Shown: positions 1-8,538 of the stretch, piece by piece
Layout: each line of letters opens with the position of its first letter
Position numbering within the stretch: position 1 is the stretch's first letter
Assembly: GCF_900130125.1 (NCBI RefSeq)
Contig: NZ_FQXY01000010.1
Coordinates: 62,001 to 126,000 of the forward strand
From: Bacteroides congonensis
GTDB taxonomy: Bacteria; Bacteroidota; Bacteroidia; Bacteroidales; Bacteroidaceae
Reading direction: 5' to 3'
Length of the DNA: 64,000 bases
Made by a program: the position numbers and the translations under genes
The notes under the pieces: generated by a model
The model's input: the letters and a program-made list of their open reading frames with translations, nothing else
Database searches by the model: none
Told to the model about the DNA's origin: nothing

Positions 1-510
1 GTAGAATGTATCGGAGATATTAGTAAGAACCGGCATATCGGTGTACTGGCAACAGCAGGTACCATCAAATCCGAATCTTACCCTTTGGAAATACATAAGC
101 TGTTCCCGGATATTCAGGTAAGCGGAGTGGCATGCCCGATGTGGGTGTCATTAGTTGAAAACAATGAATCACAAAACGATGGAGCCGATTACTTCATCCG
201 CAAATATATAGACCAGCTACTCTCAAAAGATCCACAAATAGACACCGTCATTCTCGGATGCACCCACTTCCCTCTCCTTCTTCCTAAAATCCGACAATAC
301 ATTGCCAATGACATCAGCGTAATCTCACAAGGAGAATATGTAGCGGAAAGCCTGAAGGATTATTTGAGAAGACATCCGGAAATGGACGCAAAGTGCACAA
401 AGAACGGAAATTGCCAGTTTTACACCACAGAGGCGGAAGAGAAATTCTCCGAATCAGCGTCTACATTCCTAAACCGACAAATTAGTGTGAAACACATCAC
501 ACTTGAATAA
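1..510 (+). CDS. murI: Glutamate racemase, 3' part (start lies outside the window)
   Basis: Converts L-glutamate to D-glutamate in the cytoplasm for peptidoglycan synthesis. The frame is open from the first base, so the gene enters from the left; about 169 residues of a family that is usually 260-280 long are visible. The family signature GVLATAGTIKS lies near the left edge, and LGCTHFPLL carries the second catalytic cysteine and its histidine. The first catalytic cysteine lies in the missing part. A TTG at base 85 could be read as a start but lies inside the conserved domain. A short gap separates it from the DUF2007 gene, which has its own promoter. Confidence 0.93.
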   Translation, partial: VECIGDISKNRHIGVLATAGTIKSESYPLEIHKLFPDIQVSGVACPMWVSLVENNESQNDGADYFIRKYIDQLLSKDPQIDTVILGCTHFPLLLPKIRQYIANDISVISQGEYVAESLKDYLRRHPEMDAKCTKNGNCQFYTTEAEEKFSESASTFLNRQISVKHITLE

Positions 511-549
511 ATTTTAAGAGAAGAATAACCTTTTGTCTTTCTTTTTTGT

Positions 550-557
550 TATATTTG
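550..557 (+). promoter_or_regulatory. Bacteroides −7 box of the DUF2007 gene
   Basis: TATATTTG matches the Bacteroides primary-sigma −7 consensus TAnnTTTG. It lies 28 bases before the ATG at 586. A TTTG at 532-535 is closer than the ideal 19-21 bases, so the −33 element is uncertain. Confidence 0.6.
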
Positions 558-585
558 TAGAAAACAACCCTAATACCATACAATC

Positions 586-819
586 ATGAAAGAAGAAGAT
601 TATAGCAAGTCAATAGAAGTATTCTCCGGTTCTCCATGGGAAGCCGAAATCATCAAAGGGTTATTAGAGAGTAATAATATCCGTTGCGTCATCAAAGACG
701 GAATTATGGGAACACTAGCTCCCTACATCGCTCCTGCCGTTTCTATCCTTGTCACCGAAGAAGAATACGAGGCAGCCACCGAACTTATCAGAAGCCGGGA
801 CGAGAAAGATAGCGACTAA
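586..819 (+). CDS. DUF2007-family small protein
   Basis: A 77-residue protein with the DUF2007 pattern: a short strand (VFSGSPWEAEIIKGLLES), a central region with small hydrophobic residues, and a C-terminal helix (EEEYEAATELI). DUF2007 proteins are called putative signal-transducing proteins, but no specific biochemical role is established. It is soluble with no signal peptide. It sits between murI and proB, with separate −7 boxes before it and before proB, so it is probably transcribed on its own. The family assignment rests on pattern recognition; the function is unknown. Confidence 0.75.
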   Translation: MKEEDYSKSIEVFSGSPWEAEIIKGLLESNNIRCVIKDGIMGTLAPYIAPAVSILVTEEEYEAATELIRSRDEKDSD

Positions 820-883
820 TTCGTTCCAGGCCTTCTTTGATATTCTTTTCAGCCTGTTTTGGTTACATATCGACAAAAAGTCC

Positions 884-891
884 TATATTTG
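884..891 (+). promoter_or_regulatory. Bacteroides −7 box of proB
   Basis: TATATTTG at 884-891 is preceded by a TTTG at 858-861 (22-base spacing). It places the start site near base 897, which supports the proB ATG at 914 rather than any upstream start. Confidence 0.65.
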
Positions 892-913
892 TGCTTTCAA
901 ATCGTTAGCAAAG

Positions 914-1996
914 ATGAAACAGGAATTTACACGAATCGCAGTAAAAGTAGGAAGCAATGTATTGGCACGCCGCGATGGAACGCTGGATGTAACCCGCATG
1001 TCGGCACTTGTTGACCAAATAGCGGAATTACATAAATCCGGTGTGGAAATTATTATGGTTTCTTCGGGAGCCGTCGCTTCCGGACGCAGCGAAATACACC
1101 CGCAAAAGAAACTTGACAGTGTAGACCAGCGTCAGCTATTTTCTGCCGTCGGACAGGCAAAACTAATCAATCGCTACTACGAACTATTTCGTGAACACGG
1201 CATCGCTGTCGGTCAGGTGCTGACAACGAAAGAGAATTTCGGCACCCGCCGCCATTATCTGAATCAAAAGAACTGCATGACGGTGATGCTCGAAAATAAC
1301 GTCATTCCTATTGTCAATGAAAACGATACCATTTCTGTCAGTGAGCTGATGTTCACGGACAATGACGAGCTGTCCGGACTCATCGCTTCCATGATGGATG
1401 CGCAAGCACTTATCATTTTAAGCAATATCGACGGCATTTATAATGGTTCTCCTGCCGATCCCAATTCTTCCGTCATTCAGGAAATCGGTCATGGCAAAGA
1501 TTTATCCAACTATATCCAGGCATCCAAGTCCAGTTTCGGTCGGGGTGGCATGTTGACAAAAACAAATATCGCCCGTAAAGTAGCCGATGAAGGAATTACA
1601 GTCATCATCGCCAACGGGAAACGTGACAATATTCTGGTAGACTTGCTGCAACGTCCCCAAAATACACTTTGTACACGTTTCATCCCTTCTAAAGAACCGG
1701 TATCCAGTGTCAAAAAATGGATTGCACATAGTGAGGGATTTGCAAAAGGAGAAATTCATATCAATGAATGCGCCACGGAAGTACTAAACTCAGAGAAAGC
1801 TGTCAGCATACTTCCGATTGGAATCACCCATATCGAAGGAGAATTTGAAAAAGACGATATCGTACGCATCATGGACTTTCAGGGAAACCAGATAGGCGTA
1901 GGAAAAGTAAACTGTGATTCAAAGCAGGCACAAGAGGCCATTGGCAAACACGGAAAGAAGCCGGTGGTGCACTATGATTATTTGTATATCGAATAA
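914..1996 (+). CDS. proB: Glutamate 5-kinase
   Basis: Phosphorylates L-glutamate to gamma-glutamyl phosphate, the first step of proline synthesis. The 360-residue protein has an amino-acid-kinase domain (KVGSNVL at the N-terminus, MVSSGAVASG, NENDTIS, FTDNDELS, GRGGMLTK) followed by a C-terminal PUA domain from about residue 265, the usual two-domain layout. The reading frame stays open further upstream, but the −7 box at 884-891 would lie inside a longer gene, so the ATG at 914 was chosen. Its partner proA lies 3 kb downstream, separated by two lipoprotein genes and a repeat element. Confidence 0.95.
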   Translation: MKQEFTRIAVKVGSNVLARRDGTLDVTRMSALVDQIAELHKSGVEIIMVSSGAVASGRSEIHPQKKLDSVDQRQLFSAVGQAKLINRYYELFREHGIAVGQVLTTKENFGTRRHYLNQKNCMTVMLENNVIPIVNENDTISVSELMFTDNDELSGLIASMMDAQALIILSNIDGIYNGSPADPNSSVIQEIGHGKDLSNYIQASKSSFGRGGMLTKTNIARKVADEGITVIIANGKRDNILVDLLQRPQNTLCTRFIPSKEPVSSVKKWIAHSEGFAKGEIHINECATEVLNSEKAVSILPIGITHIEGEFEKDDIVRIMDFQGNQIGVGKVNCDSKQAQEAIGKHGKKPVVHYDYLYIE

Positions 1997-2054
1997 AAAG
2001 AGTATCAACCGAACGATATAAAACAAACTGCCCATAGAAATACGAAACACTTTA

Positions 2055-2086
2055 TTTGCAATAAATTATTAATAGCAGTATATTTG
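2055..2086 (+). promoter_or_regulatory. Promoter of the lipoprotein pair
   Basis: TTTG at 2055-2058 and TATATTTG at 2079-2086 are separated by 20 bases, a near-ideal Bacteroides primary-sigma promoter. It lies 26 bases before the ATG at 2113, so the lipoprotein genes are probably not simply read through from proB. Confidence 0.65.
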
Positions 2087-2112
2087 TTCCCTGAAACAAA
2101 CAATATAACCTC

Positions 2113-3141
2113 ATGCTATTAAAACATTGGCATTTTGCACTTACTATATTCATCTTCTTAACCACCTCCTGCGAGGGTGATAGGAATGAAACCACAGTAG
2201 ACTCAACTCTGCTATTTCCTGTCGGCAAAGAGTTTAATGTAAGTCTGGACATCGCCCCTTTTCTTGAAGTGGACGAGCAGCCATTAGGACGTTCGGTTGC
2301 TTCCAGCCTACCCGGTGGATTATATGCAGTCAACGTATTTTGGAAAGGAAAAAGCCTGACTTCTTTTCAGCCTTATGCATCCGGCCTTTTCGACGATCCT
2401 TACAGAGTGGAAATAGGATTAATCGAAGGATATACCTACCGGTTTGATTGCAGTTTCTTAGATTATAAAGACGCCCCATACTGCAAAGTGGAAAATGACA
2501 TTCCTCTTTATGGTCTTCCTTTCTCATGCTCCCCCTCAAAAGGAATGGACGGACGTATCACCAATGACTTATTGATTTCAATTAACCCTCTAAATATCAA
2601 TCAGTCATTCTACCAACATATATACAAAGGTGAAATGCAAATGAAACAGGATAGTACAAGTACTCATCCCACCGTTAAGCGCTTTTTCGGCAGCCAGCAG
2701 ATGGATTTCTTATCCCCGGGTACCAACACTTCCGTTTCCATCTCATTAAAACGTGCCTATTACTCGGTACAATTCACCACAAATGAGTTAAATCCCGGTG
2801 ATTCTATCAAAATCACAGCAACTGATATTTCACCGCTATATCTATTATACTCTCCCGACAGAACATCAAAATCGGAAGAACGAATCATTTCAATGTACGA
2901 CATATCAGATTATTATACAGCAAGGCTAAAGGATGATGAGACAATCGGGTTCACCATCACCTACCGGCCGGCTGACGAAGAAGAATGGTATACCATATAC
3001 GCTGACCAAGGTCTTAAGATGAAAAGAAACAAAAAGAACATAGTCAAAATAACCAAGATAGACAAATACATAAATGATGCCACCATCTCTTTCGGTGAGA
3101 ACGCCGAAATGGAAGAAGCAGAACAGGAAATCGGGAAATAA
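2113..3141 (+). CDS. Exported lipoprotein, first of a paralogous pair (fimbrillin-like?)
   Basis: A 342-residue protein with a hydrophobic N-terminus ending at a lipobox-like TTSC, so probably a lipoprotein. I do not recognise a named family with confidence. It shares an order of motifs with the next gene: a proline-containing ~20-residue segment after the Cys, a 'PYASGLF' / 'PYAYGIF' segment, 'IEGYTYRFDCS' / 'IDGYTYRISCS', a 'KRFFG' / 'RRFFG' block, and a C-terminal 'KNIVKITKID' / 'NYIHSIALTNID'. This beta-rich layout resembles Bacteroidales fimbrillin or FimB/Mfa2-like proteins, but that is inference. Its own promoter precedes it, and the second gene follows after 41 bases, so the two are likely co-transcribed. 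Confidence 0.75.
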   Translation: MLLKHWHFALTIFIFLTTSCEGDRNETTVDSTLLFPVGKEFNVSLDIAPFLEVDEQPLGRSVASSLPGGLYAVNVFWKGKSLTSFQPYASGLFDDPYRVEIGLIEGYTYRFDCSFLDYKDAPYCKVENDIPLYGLPFSCSPSKGMDGRITNDLLISINPLNINQSFYQHIYKGEMQMKQDSTSTHPTVKRFFGSQQMDFLSPGTNTSVSISLKRAYYSVQFTTNELNPGDSIKITATDISPLYLLYSPDRTSKSEERIISMYDISDYYTARLKDDETIGFTITYRPADEEEWYTIYADQGLKMKRNKKNIVKITKIDKYINDATISFGENAEMEEAEQEIGK

Positions 3142-3182
3142 TCAATCACATCAAAGTTGAACAACTACTAAAAAACATTCAT

Positions 3183-4238
3183 ATGAAAATCAAACATCTT
3201 ATGATTACAGGCTGCCTATTCACAGCTTTCACCTTACAGTCATGTATTGAAGAGAAAAATCTGTATCAAGAGCCGCCCACTACTTATTCGGAACTTAACT
3301 TAAAACTAGACGGAGACTACCTTATTACCGAATTGCCGATGTCACGTTCCACAAAGTCGTCTGTAATTGATGAAAGTAAAACAATAGTAGGAATCGCCAT
3401 ATCCATGACACCTAAAGAGGGAGCAAATCCGACTTCAAAGCCATATGCCTATGGAATATTTCAATTAGACAAAGCCAAGAACTCTGAAAATTTAAAAATA
3501 AGGGTCATCGACGGATATACGTATCGCATATCCTGCTCCATGATAGCCAACGCAAAGGATTCCATACGAATGGAAGATGGCGGTTTTGCAGCTCCATTCG
3601 ATTTAGAGCGCAACGGAAAAATCAAAGGAGAATGCTTGAATAAGTTCCTTACTGCCGAACAAGTAGACGGAGTTAAATTCTTATACAATATCGAAAACCC
3701 TAAAATACAAACAAAGAGCGAAGGGCAAGACAAGTGTGGCCGCCCATTCATCGAACGTTATCATGGACTAATAGACAAGTTGAACGTTACAGACGGAATG
3801 GAAAATCCGATTATGCTCTATCGCCGTTTTTTCGGAGTCAAGTTCAAACAAACAGGTTTGGAAAGCGGACAGCTCAGAATACAATTGGACGATGCACCAA
3901 GTATTTATTTGGATGCGAGTGGAGATATTCACAAAACAGTTGAATCAGAGTTGAAAATGGTCAGCATGAAAAATCTGACAGCAAACATACCTACCGGCGT
4001 TAACCAGCACTTGACCGAAAACATTAAAGTAACAGTCTATTGGAAAAAGAATCCGGAAGAGGATGAAAAACAAATAATCAACAGTACCATTACTTTTAAA
4101 AGGAACTATATACACAGCATTGCATTAACCAATATTGACCATATAGGAACACCAGGCAATATAGGAATCGAAATAGAAGAAGGAGAAATGGGAGAAGATC
4201 CCGGACAAGACCTTCCATGGCAAGGGGATAATTTCTAA
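3183..4238 (+). CDS. Exported lipoprotein, second of a paralogous pair (fimbrillin-like?)
   Basis: A 351-residue protein with a signal peptide ending at LQSC, giving a lipidated Cys at about residue 21, then an acidic EEKNLYQEPP stretch common after the lipobox in Bacteroidetes surface proteins. It is related to the preceding lipoprotein by shared motif order, though divergent enough that duplication is old. The C-terminus is acidic (EIEEGEMGEDPGQD). A surface or fimbria-accessory role is possible; no function can be assigned from sequence alone. The gene ends just before the large inverted-repeat element. Confidence 0.75.
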   Translation: MKIKHLMITGCLFTAFTLQSCIEEKNLYQEPPTTYSELNLKLDGDYLITELPMSRSTKSSVIDESKTIVGIAISMTPKEGANPTSKPYAYGIFQLDKAKNSENLKIRVIDGYTYRISCSMIANAKDSIRMEDGGFAAPFDLERNGKIKGECLNKFLTAEQVDGVKFLYNIENPKIQTKSEGQDKCGRPFIERYHGLIDKLNVTDGMENPIMLYRRFFGVKFKQTGLESGQLRIQLDDAPSIYLDASGDIHKTVESELKMVSMKNLTANIPTGVNQHLTENIKVTVYWKKNPEEDEKQIINSTITFKRNYIHSIALTNIDHIGTPGNIGIEIEEGEMGEDPGQDLPWQGDNF

Positions 4239-4340
4239 TAATAACCTTTCATACAAATAGTTTCAGCGAATCAAGCCAGTGCGGAAATGAGTTGAAATAT
4301 AATTTCAGCTACTCTACTAGAGAATTTAAAAGTGGAATTT

Positions 4341-4843
4341 TGCTGTCACCTGTCACATCTTTACATTTAAACCTTTGATTGTGAATAAGTAATGATGTGA
4401 CAGCAACATGTGACAACACGGTGACAGCATTTCTGTTGTCACCTCTTCTTCCTCTTTTAAAAGCAAGTTTCAAGTTAGTTTCCTTGCCTGAAACTTTAGT
4501 TTCGCACCGAAGAAACTAGAGTTTCAAGCGAAGGAAACAATTGTTTCAAGTAATTGAAACTAGAGTTTCAAGCGTATGAAACTTTGGTTTCAAGCATGTG
4601 AAACTCTAGTTTCATCCCATGAAACCAACAGTTTAAAGGCATGAAACGAATATCCCCTACGGTTAAAAAACATAAAGCTATGCAGATTGCGACTTTCAAG
4701 AAAGAGAAAAGGAAGAGAAGAAAGAAAAAAGAAGAGAAATGGTGACACCACTTCTGCTGTCACCGTGCTGTCACATGCTGCTGTCACGTCCTTACTCACT
4801 CGCAATCAAAGGTTTAAACGCAAAGTTGTGACAGGTGACAGCA
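4341..4843. repeat. Composite element: 103-bp inverted arms around a 22-bp dyad array
   Basis: The left arm 4341-4443 and right arm 4741-4843 are each 103 bp and are inverted copies of one another with about 15 mismatches, mostly transitions. Both are rich in TGTCAC / GTGACA words. They enclose about 300 bp holding a tandem array of 22-bp units. There is no convincing protein-coding gene in the 800-bp gap between 4239 and 5038; the reading frame at 4687-4911 is low-complexity and crosses the right arm. The overall form (long inverted ends, no coding capacity) resembles a MITE-like or structural DNA/RNA element. Confidence 0.85.
4468..4642. repeat. Array 1: 22-bp dyad units (GAAAC-N4-GTTTC-N8)
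   Basis: Units start at 4490, 4512, 4534, 4556, 4578, 4600 and 4621, with one of 21 bp and the rest 22 bp; a degenerate unit precedes them at 4468. Each unit is GAAAC, four variable bases, GTTTC, then eight variable bases (often AAGC plus four). Each 5-mer can therefore pair both with its partner across 4 nt and with the next unit across 8 nt. Confidence 0.88.
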
Positions 4844-4992
4844 AATATTCACTTTGTAATCACATTGTAAGAGAAAGAAGGAAACATAAATATTCTCCAA
4901 TTCTATTTTAAACTCTGATTTAAAAGAGAGCATTATAAATAGCTGCCCAACATTTATTTTGTTTTTCAACTAGTTTTATTCACATCATTCAC

Positions 4993-5000
4993 TATATTTG
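4993..5000 (+). promoter_or_regulatory. Bacteroides −7 box of proA
   Basis: TATATTTG matches TAnnTTTG and lies 39 bases before the proA start. A purine-rich AGGAG sits a few bases before the ATG. The promoter lies outside the right arm of the repeat element. Confidence 0.65.
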
Positions 5001-5038
5001 CATAGTTTATCTTTCCATTTAATGCAAAAAAGGAGCAA

Positions 5039-6292
5039 ATGACTACAGATTTAAACGAAACCTTTGCTGCCGTGCAGGCAGCAAGTCGGGAATTAGCCTT
5101 GCTGAATGATGATACCATCAATCAGATTTTAAATGCAGTGGCTGACGCAGCGGTTGCAGAAACGTCTTTCATTCTTACAGAGAATGAAAAAGATCTCGCA
5201 CGAATGGACAAAAATGATCCGAAGTACGACCGGTTGAAATTGACGGAAGAGCGTTTGAAAGGTATTGCGGCGGATACACGTAATGTAGCTACACTCCCCT
5301 CTCCTTTGGGTAGGGTGCTGAAAGAGACTGTCCGCCCGAATGGGATGAAGTTGACAAAGATCAGCGTACCTTTCGGAGTAATAGGGATTATTTACGAAGC
5401 TCGCCCTAATGTCAGTTTCGACGTGTTCTCTCTTTGCCTGAAGAGCGGGAATGCTTGCGTGCTGAAAGGGGGAAGTGACGCTGACTGTTCCAATCGGGCT
5501 ATTATCAGTGTGATTCATGAAGTATTGAAAAGATTCAATGTCAATCCCCATATTGTAGAACTGCTTCCGGCAGACAGAGAAGCTACGGCAGCGCTACTAA
5601 ATGCAGTAGGCTATGTTGATTTGATTATTCCCAGGGGAAGTAGCGGGCTTATCAATTTTGTACGCGAAAATGCAAGGATTCCCGTTATTGAAACGGGGGC
5701 TGGTATTTGCCATACTTACTTTGATGAGTTTGGAGACGTAAGCAAGGGGGCAGATATTATCCATAATGCCAAGACACGCAGGGTGAGTGTATGTAATGCG
5801 TTGGACTGTACTATCGTGCATGAGAAAAGGCTGGCTGAACTTCCCGGGCTTTGCGAGAAATTGAAAGACAGCCATGTGATTATTTATGCGGATCAGCAGG
5901 CTTATCAGGCATTAGAAGGGCACTATCCTGCCGAACTCTTGCAGCATGCGAAGGCAGAAAGTTTCGGAACGGAGTTTCTGGATTACAAAATGGCCGTCAA
6001 GACTGTGAAGAGCTTTGAAGATGCCTTGGGGCATATTCAGGAAAATAGTTCGAAGCATAGCGAATGTATCGTCACGGAAAACAAGGAACGTGCGGCGTTG
6101 TTTACAAAGATAGTAGATGCCGCTTGTGTATATACTAATGTATCCACCGCTTTCACCGACGGAGCACAATTCGGCTTAGGAGCCGAAATAGGTATCAGCA
6201 CGCAGAAACTGCATGCACGGGGCCCGATGGGACTGGAAGAAATCACTTCTTACAAGTGGATCATCGAAGGAGATGGACAGACAAGATGGTAG
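5039..6292 (+). CDS. proA: Glutamate-5-semialdehyde dehydrogenase (gamma-glutamyl phosphate reductase)
   Basis: Reduces gamma-glutamyl phosphate to glutamate-5-semialdehyde with NADPH, the second step of proline synthesis in the cytoplasm. The 417-residue length is typical. Visible family blocks are [38 protein letters not shown], and the catalytic-cysteine region [22 protein letters not shown] lies near the C-terminus. The gene is followed by argF' after 40 bases, so proline and arginine steps are probably co-transcribed. Confidence 0.96.
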   Translation: MTTDLNETFAAVQAASRELALLNDDTINQILNAVADAAVAETSFILTENEKDLARMDKNDPKYDRLKLTEERLKGIAADTRNVATLPSPLGRVLKETVRPNGMKLTKISVPFGVIGIIYEARPNVSFDVFSLCLKSGNACVLKGGSDADCSNRAIISVIHEVLKRFNVNPHIVELLPADREATAALLNAVGYVDLIIPRGSSGLINFVRENARIPVIETGAGICHTYFDEFGDVSKGADIIHNAKTRRVSVCNALDCTIVHEKRLAELPGLCEKLKDSHVIIYADQQAYQALEGHYPAELLQHAKAESFGTEFLDYKMAVKTVKSFEDALGHIQENSSKHSECIVTENKERAALFTKIVDAACVYTNVSTAFTDGAQFGLGAEIGISTQKLHARGPMGLEEITSYKWIIEGDGQTRW

Positions 6293-6332
6293 AATGAATT
6301 CATAAGACAATAACGAATTAATGATAGATAAA

Positions 6333-7286
6333 ATGAAGAAATTTACTTGTGTACAGGACATCGGCGATTTAAAATCGGCCCTTGCAGAAGCATTTGAAAT
6401 CAAGAACGATCGCTTCAAATATGTAGAACTGGGTAGGAATAAGACATTAATGATGATCTTCTTCAATTCCAGCCTGCGCACCCGTCTCAGCACACAGAAA
6501 GCTGCGCTTAATCTGGGGATGAACGTTATGGTGCTGGATATCAACCAAGGCGCCTGGAAATTGGAGACCGAACGGGGCGTTATCATGGATGGCGACAAGC
6601 CGGAACATTTATTAGAGGCTATCCCTGTAATGGGATGCTACTGTGATATAATCGGAGTACGTTCGTTCGCCCGTTTCGAGAATCGTGATTTTGACTATCA
6701 GGAAACGATTCTGAATCAATTCATCCAACACTCGGGACGTCCGGTATTCTCCATGGAGGCTGCAACCCGCCATCCGCTACAGAGTTTCGCTGACTTGATT
6801 ACAATTGAAGAGTATAAGAAAACTCCACGTCCGAAAGTGGTCATGACCTGGGCACCGCATCCCCGTCCATTGCCGCAGGCCGTTCCAAATTCTTTTGCGG
6901 AATGGATGAACGCTACCGATTATGATTTTGTCATTACCCACCCTGAAGGATACGAACTGGCTCCCGAATTTGTAGGAAATGCCAAGGTAGAGTATGACCA
7001 GATGAAGGCTTTTGAAGGAGCCGACTTTGTATATGCCAAAAACTGGGCTGCCTATGCAGGTGACAATTACGGACAGATATTGAGCAAAGATCGCGCATGG
7101 ACAGTAAGCGACCGCCAGATGGCTATTACCAACAATGCCTATTTCATGCACTGCCTGCCGGTTCGCAGAAATATGATTGTCACGGATGATGTCATTGAAA
7201 GTCCGCAATCAATCGTAATTCCGGAAGCTGCAAACCGTGAAATCTCGGCAACAGTCGTTCTGAAGAAATTGCTTGAAAGCATCTAG
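6333..7286 (+). CDS. argF': N-succinylornithine carbamoyltransferase (ArgF')
   Basis: Carbamoylates N-succinyl-L-ornithine (or the acetyl form) in the Bacteroides arginine pathway. The carbamoyl-phosphate motif appears as SSLRTRLST, and the C-terminal HCLPVRR motif is present. The LEAIPVMGCYCD and EAATRHPLQSFAD regions match the Bacteroides succinyl/acetyl-ornithine branch rather than ordinary ornithine carbamoyltransferase, as known for B. fragilis ArgF'. I chose the internal ATG at 6333 (MKKFTCVQDI), which gives 317 residues; an upstream ATG at 6321 is possible. Substrate preference cannot be proven from sequence. Confidence 0.9.
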   Translation: MKKFTCVQDIGDLKSALAEAFEIKNDRFKYVELGRNKTLMMIFFNSSLRTRLSTQKAALNLGMNVMVLDINQGAWKLETERGVIMDGDKPEHLLEAIPVMGCYCDIIGVRSFARFENRDFDYQETILNQFIQHSGRPVFSMEAATRHPLQSFADLITIEEYKKTPRPKVVMTWAPHPRPLPQAVPNSFAEWMNATDYDFVITHPEGYELAPEFVGNAKVEYDQMKAFEGADFVYAKNWAAYAGDNYGQILSKDRAWTVSDRQMAITNNAYFMHCLPVRRNMIVTDDVIESPQSIVIPEAANREISATVVLKKLLESI

Positions 7287-7307
7287 CATTACAAAAAACA
7301 TATGCAC

Positions 7308-8018
7308 ATGAGAAAAAACAAACTAACAGCCATTTTGCTATGCCTGTCTCTTGCAGGCATAGCAAATGCCCAGGAGAAAAGCCCTCAGGTAATAAAATCA
7401 GAGCCGCAATTAGAAGACATCTACAATGTACTGGAAGCTATGGATACTCATATTTTCCGTTTCGACTTGAAAGAGTTCCTGAACAAAACATATTCAGTCA
7501 ACGTCTATGTAGACGAATACGAAAAAGGAAAATCACCCAAGCAAGCACATAGCATCAGGCTTGGAAACAATATCCAGTCGTTGAATGTAGTACCGGAAGA
7601 ACACCGGCAAGCTTTCCGGGAAATAAAACATATTCCGGAAGGAAAAAACGAATGGGAAGAAATAAAAGAACTGGCAGTGTATCTTAGAAAGTCCAATGAT
7701 TCAACTTCAGTCTGTACCATTAACGTACCTGGAGCCATGCGGGGCGGTGTGCCCTTAAAATTGCGGCCGGTAGAGAAATATCATTCTTACGTTTATTATC
7801 CGCGCCCATTCAAATTTCAGACTATAAAAGAGGGAGAAGAAGAACATTTCAAAATTCCCCTGATTTTATACGGTTCAGCCTGGTTGGACAAGAAATATAA
7901 CATCATCCGATTCTGCGGAGAGAAAGAAATTGACCCGGAAATGAAAGCGGAAATACTAAAAGATATACCACATTATTATACAATAGGGATAGAATTCAAA
8001 TCTGACAAGAAAGAATGA
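7308..8018 (+). CDS. Exported protein of unknown function (DUF5041-like?)
   Basis: A 236-residue protein with a clear signal peptide (MRKNKLTAILLCLSLAG...ANAQ). The mature part begins with an acidic helix (LEDIYNVLEAMDTHIFRFDL) and continues as a beta-rich domain with YVDEYEKGK and an RPFKFQTI region. It resembles Bacteroides periplasmic proteins grouped as DUF5041, but I am not certain of the family. It follows argF' by about 20 bases and may be in that operon. Its 3' end faces the minus-strand rhodanese gene with a 110-bp gap between them. Confidence 0.65.
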   Translation: MRKNKLTAILLCLSLAGIANAQEKSPQVIKSEPQLEDIYNVLEAMDTHIFRFDLKEFLNKTYSVNVYVDEYEKGKSPKQAHSIRLGNNIQSLNVVPEEHRQAFREIKHIPEGKNEWEEIKELAVYLRKSNDSTSVCTINVPGAMRGGVPLKLRPVEKYHSYVYYPRPFKFQTIKEGEEEHFKIPLILYGSAWLDKKYNIIRFCGEKEIDPEMKAEILKDIPHYYTIGIEFKSDKKE

Positions 8019-8131
8019 TTCAATCTTTTATTTATCAGGCACGGGTCAGGCAACTATTTTTTACATTTCCGGATTATAATCTATAAGTTGGCTAATCCGT
8101 GTCCGATATCCTATAATTACTACTGTTCAAA

Positions 8132-8515
8132 TTAACGTTCCGTCTCTTTACCTGCTTCCTGCCAGGAATTGAATCCCTTATCAAGGTCAAAGACCTTATA
8201 GCCTTTCGCGCCCAGAATAGCAGCAGCCTTCTTGCTTCGTTTGCCACTACGGCAATATACAGCCACCGGTCTGTCTTTCTGCAATAACGAGTCTGCCATT
8301 GCAGCAAAAGAATCATCCATCACATTGATATTAATCGTTTTTGCGATATGCCCTTCCGAATATTCGGCCAATGTGCGGACATCCAGGCGCTGTATATCCT
8401 CATTCTGAATAAGAGTATCGAAATCCTCTACATTCATTGACTGAAAGTCCCCTTTCTGCTGACAGGAGAAGAGGGAAGAAAGAAATAAAAATAGTCCCAC
8501 GATTAGTTGATTCAT
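8132..8515 (-). CDS. Rhodanese-domain lipoprotein
   Basis: A 127-residue protein with a signal peptide ending at LFSC (lipobox), followed by one rhodanese domain: LDVRTLAEYSEGHI, then the active-site loop VYCRSGKRS with its catalytic cysteine, and FDLDKGFNSWQ at the end. It probably handles sulfur or persulfide chemistry in the periplasm, anchored to a membrane. I chose the second ATG (MNQLIVGLF), as the earlier ATG adds only three residues. It is the last gene of the minus-strand operon, 23 bases after the NigD-like gene. Confidence 0.87.
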   Translation of the reverse strand: MNQLIVGLFLFLSSLFSCQQKGDFQSMNVEDFDTLIQNEDIQRLDVRTLAEYSEGHIAKTININVMDDSFAAMADSLLQKDRPVAVYCRSGKRSKKAAAILGAKGYKVFDLDKGFNSWQEAGKETER

Positions 8516-8538
8516 TTTAAACATATATACTCAATTCT

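Noticed and set aside
4468..4642. CRISPR-like array
   Set aside because: The period is only 22 bp, there are no unique spacers of 25-40 bp, and no cas gene is in the window.
4687..4911. Possible 74-residue protein
   Set aside because: It is low-complexity (Arg/Lys-rich) and crosses the right inverted arm of the repeat element, so it is a by-product of the repeat.
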